Positions 59,627-64,000 of a stretch of DNA of 64,000 nt are shown piece by piece. The notes under the pieces are model-generated. The model ran no database searches. It had not been told where the DNA came from and saw only the letters and a list, made by a program, of their open reading frames with translations. Numbering within the stretch: position 1 is the stretch's first letter; the number at the start of each line of letters is the position of its first letter. Both the position numbers and the translations under genes were made by a program. The DNA is from Variovorax atrisoli 110B (GTDB lineage Bacteria > Pseudomonadota > Gammaproteobacteria > Burkholderiales > Burkholderiaceae_C): NCBI RefSeq assembly GCF_000382045.1, contig NZ_KB907451.1, forward strand, positions 496,001 through 560,000, in the 5' to 3' direction.

Positions 59627-60405
59627 GCGGCACCGCCTTCCTGCGCCGGCAGCGGCGCGAAGACGGGCTCGCGGTAGCTGGCCGACTTCAGGAACTTGCC
59701 CTTGGGCGCGTCCGGCTGGTCGGAGCCCGACTTCATCACCATCGTGGGGTACTCGCCCTCGAAGTACACATCGGTGACGCCAGAGGTTGCGTGCTTCGCG
59801 ATGGTCGCGGCCTTGTCGGCATCGTCCTTGATGAAGCGCGTCATCACCCCGTCGACCACGTCATTCATGTCGCGGTCGGCATCGATGCCCATCAGGTGAT
59901 GGGCGCCATATGCGAAGACGTGGATGTCGCAGAGCGCGTCGCGCGCCTGGTCGTGGCTGATGTCGCCGCACGCCTTGGCGGCGTTCCATTTCAGGTTCTC
60001 CACTGCCGCCTTGATGGCCGTCTCGTCGGCGCCCAAGGCGATGTACAGCTCCCCGAGTTCGTCGGCGATGTTCAGGCACTGCTTGCGAACCCGATCTTGA
60101 TCGATCGATGCTGCGTTGCCGCGTGGGTTGCCGAAAGCGGTGTTCATTGCCGCGACGCGCTGGTAGTTCGTCTTCGTGCTCGGCATGTTGTCGAACACCG
60201 CGAGCACGGCGGCGCCCATGCGGCTGCGGATGAAGTTCTTCTCGGCTTCGACCTTAGTCACGCCGAACCACGCTGCGACACCGGCATCAAGGGCGGCATC
60301 GTCGAACTTGCCTGGCAGGAGGAAGAAGCGACGGTCGCCAGAATCGGGGAACGGATTCGCGGCGCCAGTCATGAAAATGATGTTGGGCTTGTTGGCGGTG
60401 CTCAT
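59623..60405 (-). CDS. MazG-like phage nucleotide pyrophosphohydrolase (probable)
   Basis: 260 residues. The helical core (about 110-200) has A-D-E-L-G-E-L-Y-I-A-L-G and later D-A-L-C-D-I-H-V-F-A-Y-G-A, the E-x-x-E ... D/E-x-x-D metal-binding pattern of all-alpha NTP pyrophosphohydrolases. The first 35 residues are unusual: F-M-T-G-A-A-N-P-F-P-D-S-G-D-R-R-F-F-L-L resembles the G-D-R-R-F segment of phage primase/SF3 helicases. It may control dNTP composition during phage replication. Confidence 0.6.
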   Translation of the reverse strand: MSTANKPNIIFMTGAANPFPDSGDRRFFLLPGKFDDAALDAGVAAWFGVTKVEAEKNFIRSRMGAAVLAVFDNMPSTKTNYQRVAAMNTAFGNPRGNAASIDQDRVRKQCLNIADELGELYIALGADETAIKAAVENLKWNAAKACGDISHDQARDALCDIHVFAYGAHHLMGIDADRDMNDVVDGVMTRFIKDDADKAATIAKHATSGVTDVYFEGEYPTMVMKSGSDQPDAPKGKFLKSASYREPVFAPLPAQEGGAA

Positions 60406-62651
60406 GATTCGATGGACTCCATTTCGGTGTAGTCAGCAGAGAGGGAGAAAGAGACGGTGTCGGGCTGCACCAGCCAGGCGCGATCACCGACGGGCTGCAG
60501 CACTTCGGCTTCGACGCCGCGCGTGTGGATTACGTTGGAGCCCTTGCGTAGGTCGGCCTTCAGGCGCACCCGGTCACCTGGCTTGAAGGCGTTGGGGTTC
60601 TCGGCCTGCTGCAGCTGGGCGGCGATGGTCGCGGTGGCCTCTTCCTTCGACAGCTTGGGCTTGCGCGCTGGCTTGGCCGGGGCCGGCGCGGACTGGGTAT
60701 TGACCGCCGCAGCGGCGCTTTCGACCTTGGCCTCGCTCGCGGCCTTCTTCATCGCGGCTTTGATGCCGCTCTTGATGCCGGCCACGTCGACCTCGAAGTC
60801 CTTGGCCACGGCCTCGATGCGCGCCGCCGGAGCGGCCTTCGCGCCGGCCACCAGCGTGCGCATGTCGTGCTGCACCAGCAGCAGCATCAGCACCCGCTCG
60901 ACCTCGCCCTCGGGGCAGGTGTCGATGTGGCTCTCGATCGCCTCGCGGGGGGCAACCTTGCCGAGCTTGAGCAGGGCGCAGACATGCTGGCGCTCCTCGG
61001 TGCCGAGGCCGTCGACGATCATGTGCGCCAACAGGCGGACCACGGGCGCGCTGATGCCGCCGGCATAGTCTTCCTGCAGGGCCTCGTCGATCTTCTCGAC
61101 AGCGGCGCGCCGCCATTCCTTCTCGAACTGCTCGATGCCGCGCCGTTGGGCTTCGGCTTCGCTGGTGGCCACGGTCTTCGGCTTCTCCAGGCCCTGTTCC
61201 TTCAGCAGCTGGCCGACGACGGCCGTGGGCAGCATTTCGACCATCTCATGCGTCTGCGGGTCTTCGACCAGCGTGGTCGCGGGCATGTCCTTGCCGAGCA
61301 CCTTGCGCAGCGTCTTCATCTGCCCGCCGATCGCCTGGTGGTCGTCGACCTTCGTGTACCCGCGCAGGGTCGTGCCGTTGGGCATGATCTCTTTCGCGGC
61401 TTTGCCGACGATCACGGTCTGGCCGCGCGCCTCGGCCTCGGCCGTCACGCGGGCGTAGTGCGCTTCCTTCTTCTCGCTGAAGCACTGCGGGTCGGTGCAG
61501 GTGTCGGCGTGCGCTACGTCGTCGAACAGATCGGGGTTTGCGCCGGTACGCTTCGGGCAGGTGCGGCAGCTGCCTGCGGCAGCAACGAGCGTTTCGTCCG
61601 TGATCTTGAAGGGCGCACTGCCGAGACGCAGCATGTAGCGCTGATCGACGATGTCCTTCGCCTTCCGGTAGCTCATGGGCTCGCCGTGAAAGTCGGCGGA
61701 GAAGTCCTTCAGCACCGCAGGCTGCAGGTGGGCGGGCCGAAAGGCCACCAGTTCGGCCGTGGAGCGGGTCAGCTTGCCGGCATAGAAGGCCTCGCGCGCC
61801 TCGCTGACGAGGTCGAGCAGCTTCATCGTCTTGTAGACGTAGGTGCGGCCCTTGCCGATCTCGGCGGCGATCTCTTCCGGCGTCATGCCGGTGGTCTGGC
61901 GCAGGCGCTCGTAGCCTTCGGCCTCCTCCATCGGATGCAGATCGCGGCGCTTCAGGTTCTCGATGAGCTGCAGCTGCAGAACCTCGGCGTCCGACAGATC
62001 GCGAATGAGCACCGGCAGAAAGCGCAGACCAGCCATCTCGCTCGCGCGCCAACGCTGCTCGCCGGCAACGATCTCGTGCGTGGGCCTCGGGGCGTCCCTG
62101 CGTCGATCGGTGTAGGTCTCCGCGAGGCGGGCACCTGGCAGCGGGCGCACCAGCAGCGGCTGCGCCACGCCGTGCTTCCTGATGCTCTCGGCCAGGTCCG
62201 CGAGGAAGTCGTGGTCGAAGTGCGTGCGCGGGTTGGTCAGGCTCGGAACGAGGGCGGAGCGCTGCAGGTGGGCGAACCCGCCGTTCTGCACCAGCTCGGG
62301 CTCGACCGGTTCGACGGGGGCGATGGCCGTGCTCTTGCCTGCCGCCTCGGCCTTGGTGACCGTGATCGCCTTCGACTCGACTGCCGACGCCGGGTCGAGT
62401 CCCTGCAGCTTCTGCAGCTCGGTGCTGGTCACCTTGGCAGGCTGGGTCTTGCCGGCGCGGCGGTCGCGGTCGTACTGCTGCTTCTTCTCGCGGTTGCGAT
62501 CGTCCCAGCTGGCTTTTTGCCCGAGCTGGCAAGTGCGGCAGTAGCGCTGCAGGCCGTTCGGGCGCGAGGCGTTCTTGTTGTACGCGTCGCGCGGCAGATC
62601 CTTCTCGCAGCCGGGGCAGTGGACGAGGGTGGACGTGGCGACGGCGGTCAT
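60402..62651 (-). CDS. ParB/RepB-like protein with two zinc-binding regions
   Basis: 749 residues. Order: zinc finger with C12, C15, C38 and C41; linker; ParB N-terminal domain about 131-240 with G-E-Q-R-W-R at 197-202 (the CTP/phosphate motif, usually G-E-R-R) and I-E-N-L-K-R-R-D-L-H-P; helix-turn-helix about 250-280 (T-P-E-E-I-A-A-E-I-G-K-G-R-T-Y-V); a second cysteine cluster C-R-T-C-P-K-R-T...C-T-D-P-Q-C-F (about 364-395) as in ParB-like proteins of phages and PRTRC plasmid systems; long helical C-terminus. No ParA is visible in the window. Could be a partition, anti-host or transcription factor. Confidence 0.8.
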   Translation of the reverse strand: MTAVATSTLVHCPGCEKDLPRDAYNKNASRPNGLQRYCRTCQLGQKASWDDRNREKKQQYDRDRRAGKTQPAKVTSTELQKLQGLDPASAVESKAITVTKAEAAGKSTAIAPVEPVEPELVQNGGFAHLQRSALVPSLTNPRTHFDHDFLADLAESIRKHGVAQPLLVRPLPGARLAETYTDRRRDAPRPTHEIVAGEQRWRASEMAGLRFLPVLIRDLSDAEVLQLQLIENLKRRDLHPMEEAEGYERLRQTTGMTPEEIAAEIGKGRTYVYKTMKLLDLVSEAREAFYAGKLTRSTAELVAFRPAHLQPAVLKDFSADFHGEPMSYRKAKDIVDQRYMLRLGSAPFKITDETLVAAAGSCRTCPKRTGANPDLFDDVAHADTCTDPQCFSEKKEAHYARVTAEAEARGQTVIVGKAAKEIMPNGTTLRGYTKVDDHQAIGGQMKTLRKVLGKDMPATTLVEDPQTHEMVEMLPTAVVGQLLKEQGLEKPKTVATSEAEAQRRGIEQFEKEWRRAAVEKIDEALQEDYAGGISAPVVRLLAHMIVDGLGTEERQHVCALLKLGKVAPREAIESHIDTCPEGEVERVLMLLLVQHDMRTLVAGAKAAPAARIEAVAKDFEVDVAGIKSGIKAAMKKAASEAKVESAAAAVNTQSAPAPAKPARKPKLSKEEATATIAAQLQQAENPNAFKPGDRVRLKADLRKGSNVIHTRGVEAEVLQPVGDRAWLVQPDTVSFSLSADYTEMESIES

Positions 62652-63031
62652 GCTGCGCTCCGTTCTGCTTGCGCCTTCGTTTCGAGGAAGGCCGTGGCTG
62701 CGTCCAGATCGCCCTTGTCGGCGATGGTCAGGGTGCCCGCCTTCAGCTTCTCGTGGAGCACGGGGAGGAGCCTGATGTCGAAGGCCTCGCGACTGCCCGC
62801 GTGGTCGGGTGCCGGCGGTTTGGCCAGGAGCACGCGGCCGTCAGGGAAGTGCCTGCGGCTGCCGAAAAGGCTGGGCAGGTCGAAGGCGTCATACGCGCCC
62901 GGGCGCGGGCACGTGCGGCCCAACTCGGGGCAGGTGTAGGCCCAGCTGGGCAGAGTGGCGGAAGGGCCGCTCTGCGGCGGCGTGGTGCTGGCGCGCAGCG
63001 CGCTGGCGATGTACTTCGTGCCGCGCTTCAT
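62648..63031 (-). CDS. Hypothetical phage protein
   Basis: 127 residues beginning M-K-R-G-T-K-Y-I-A-S-A-L-R. Two cysteines (C-P-E-L-G-R-T-C) in the first third and a helical C-terminal half with L-L-P-V-L-H-E-K-L-K-A. No family recognised. Coupled by 4-base overlaps to the ParB-like gene and the kinase gene. Confidence 0.6.
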   Translation of the reverse strand: MKRGTKYIASALRASTTPPQSGPSATLPSWAYTCPELGRTCPRPGAYDAFDLPSLFGSRRHFPDGRVLLAKPPAPDHAGSREAFDIRLLPVLHEKLKAGTLTIADKGDLDAATAFLETKAQAERSAA

Positions 63032-63720
63032 GCTGCCACCTGCACAGAGACGTTGGCGCGATCGACGCCGAGGTCGCGGGCGACGAACTCGGACAGCACG
63101 AGGCCATGCAGATGCCGCACGTCGTAGGCGTTCGCGATCACCGCGTCCGGCTTGAATCGCGCGCCGCTGGTGGCGCTGACGTGGCCGTTCTCGCTCGCCC
63201 CGTCGTGGCCGGGCCGGGTGATCTGCCAGATGGTGCCGCCAAGCGCGCGCACGAGGTCGACCTCGTTGTCGAAGCGGCAGTCCGTGATGACGAAGCGACG
63301 CTCGCCTGTATGACGGTAGAAGGTCAGCTTGTTGTTCAGCTGCTTCACCCAGTACAGCGTGTCCTGCTTACGACGGTACTCGGTGCCCCACCACTGCATC
63401 AGTTGACGCGGCGAGCGCGGCTCGTGCAGCCAGTCTTCCCGCACAGCGCCGTTGGCGTCGATGGCTTCGCGCGGCTGCGCCATCACGAGGAAGGCGCGGA
63501 ACTCCGCCGGCGCGCGGCTGAGCGAGAGGGCTTGCTGCGGGCGCTCCTTCGCGATCGGGTTGGTGAACACGTCAATGCCCACCTCGAAGGCATTGGCCAA
63601 CTCGCCGCGCAGCGCGTCGGCGAAAGCCATCTTGCGGAAGCCCTGCGTTACGAGCAGGTCGGCCACGGTGTCCTTGCCCGCACCGGCGTACCCGGTGAGG
63701 CCGAAGAGATGTTTTTTCAT
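63028..63720 (-). CDS. Phage deoxynucleoside monophosphate kinase
   Basis: 230 residues from the ATG 63718-63720. The P-loop G-Y-A-G-A-G-K-D-T is at about residues 9-17, followed by A-F-A-D-A-L-R and later R-F-V-I-T-D-C-R-F-D-N-E near 145, typical of phage dNMP kinases of the T4 gene 1/T5 type. It phosphorylates dNMPs to dNDPs for phage DNA synthesis, fitting with the MazG-like and deoxyribosyltransferase-like neighbours. Confidence 0.85.
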   Translation of the reverse strand: MKKHLFGLTGYAGAGKDTVADLLVTQGFRKMAFADALRGELANAFEVGIDVFTNPIAKERPQQALSLSRAPAEFRAFLVMAQPREAIDANGAVREDWLHEPRSPRQLMQWWGTEYRRKQDTLYWVKQLNNKLTFYRHTGERRFVITDCRFDNEVDLVRALGGTIWQITRPGHDGASENGHVSATSGARFKPDAVIANAYDVRHLHGLVLSEFVARDLGVDRANVSVQVAA

Positions 63721-64000
63721 GGGTGATTGGCCGCAACGGGCCGGGGTTGGTTGGGGGAATCGATGCAGGGCTCGGCGTGGTAGCTGGGCCACCGTTCGGG
63801 GGCGAAGCTGCAGCCAGTGATGAAGCCCTCCAGGCCGTCGCGGGAGGGGTGCGGGCGAACGCGCTCGAGTTCGACATTCAGGGCGCAGCCGCCGACGAGG
63901 CGAGCGGCGTGGATCTGCACGAACATCGCGCCGTCGTTGCCCTTCCAATAGGCAATCAGCGGCTGTACGCCGCCTCGCTTCGTGCGCTCCAGCAGCGAGA
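63717..64000 (-). CDS. Hypothetical phage protein (5' end outside window)
   Basis: The frame is open from the right edge and stops at 63717-63719, overlapping the kinase start by 4 bases. The 93 visible residues include L-I-A-Y-W-K-G-N-D-G-A-M-F-V-Q-I-H-A-A-R and a loose C-terminal tail rich in Pro. No family recognised. Confidence 0.6.
   Translation of the reverse strand, partial: SLLERTKRGGVQPLIAYWKGNDGAMFVQIHAARLVGGCALNVELERVRPHPSRDGLEGFITGCSFAPERWPSYHAEPCIDSPNQPRPVAANHP

Overview
The window is GC-rich chromosomal DNA from a betaproteobacterium. Gene content and protein character point to the Comamonadaceae, and Variovorax or a close relative is my best guess. The evidence is the spc/alpha ribosomal block preceded by proC and ubiA, the recG and oxyR genes, and a roughly 95-base intergenic repeat of a type I associate with this family. 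I could not run a database search, so the genus is inference.

Layout. (1) 1-18.6 kb is mostly housekeeping: a DeoR-type regulator tail, tsaB, rimI, a uracil-DNA-glycosylase-like protein and pyrF. Next come a helix-turn-helix regulator divergent from a CREST-type membrane hydrolase, an LplT-like transporter fused to a PlsC-like acyltransferase, and a run of envelope proteins (YiaA/B, DUF2145, a coiled-coil zinc-ribbon membrane protein). A short-chain dehydrogenase, tgt-queA, a DUF4166/TIGR01777 epimerase pair and recG complete this part. (2) 18.7-38.0 kb is an accessory block lying between recG and oxyR, which are adjacent in P. aeruginosa. It holds a 5-oxoproline/pyroglutamyl-peptide operon: GntR regulator, DUF969-DUF979 permease, pcp, pxpA, a pxpB-pxpC fusion, a biotin carboxylase-BCCP protein and a TRAP-type binding protein. 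It also holds a compact natural-product cluster: a 2507-residue NRPS with order C-A-T-C-A-T-reductase, a GT1 glycosyltransferase, an MbtH-like protein and a membrane O-acyltransferase. (3) 38.1-43.2 kb returns to core genes: oxyR, dps, ubiA, a MaoC-like hydratase, proC and a phytase-like esterase. (4) 43.4-52.3 kb is the spc and alpha ribosomal operons from rplN to rplQ, including secY, rpmJ and rpoA, followed by an initiator tRNA gene. (5) 52.3 kb to the right edge is the left end of a prophage or integrative element inserted at the 3' end of that tRNA. It has a large serine recombinase whose reading frame ends inside the tRNA, then a leftward operon of phage DNA and nucleotide-metabolism genes. 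Those include a C5 cytosine methyltransferase with a repeat-expanded recognition region, a deoxyribosyltransferase-like fusion, a MazG-like protein, a ParB-like protein and a dNMP kinase. Every junction in the operon is a 4-base start/stop overlap.

How the parts work together. The NRPS cluster reads as a small glycolipopeptide pathway. An EntF-like first module predicted to load serine is followed by a second module of uncertain hydrophobic or aromatic specificity and reductive release to an aldehyde or alcohol, with sugar and acyl decoration. This is the strongest candidate for an undescribed system. A second candidate is a motif, GTATC-N7-GATAC, found exactly twice and once with one mismatch, all between genes. 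It may link the helix-turn-helix regulator at 3.3-4.0 kb to the hydrolase beside it and to the envelope gene run at 7.1-10.0 kb. The GntR regulator of the oxoproline operon has a perfect 19-base palindrome beside it that fits the operator style of its family.
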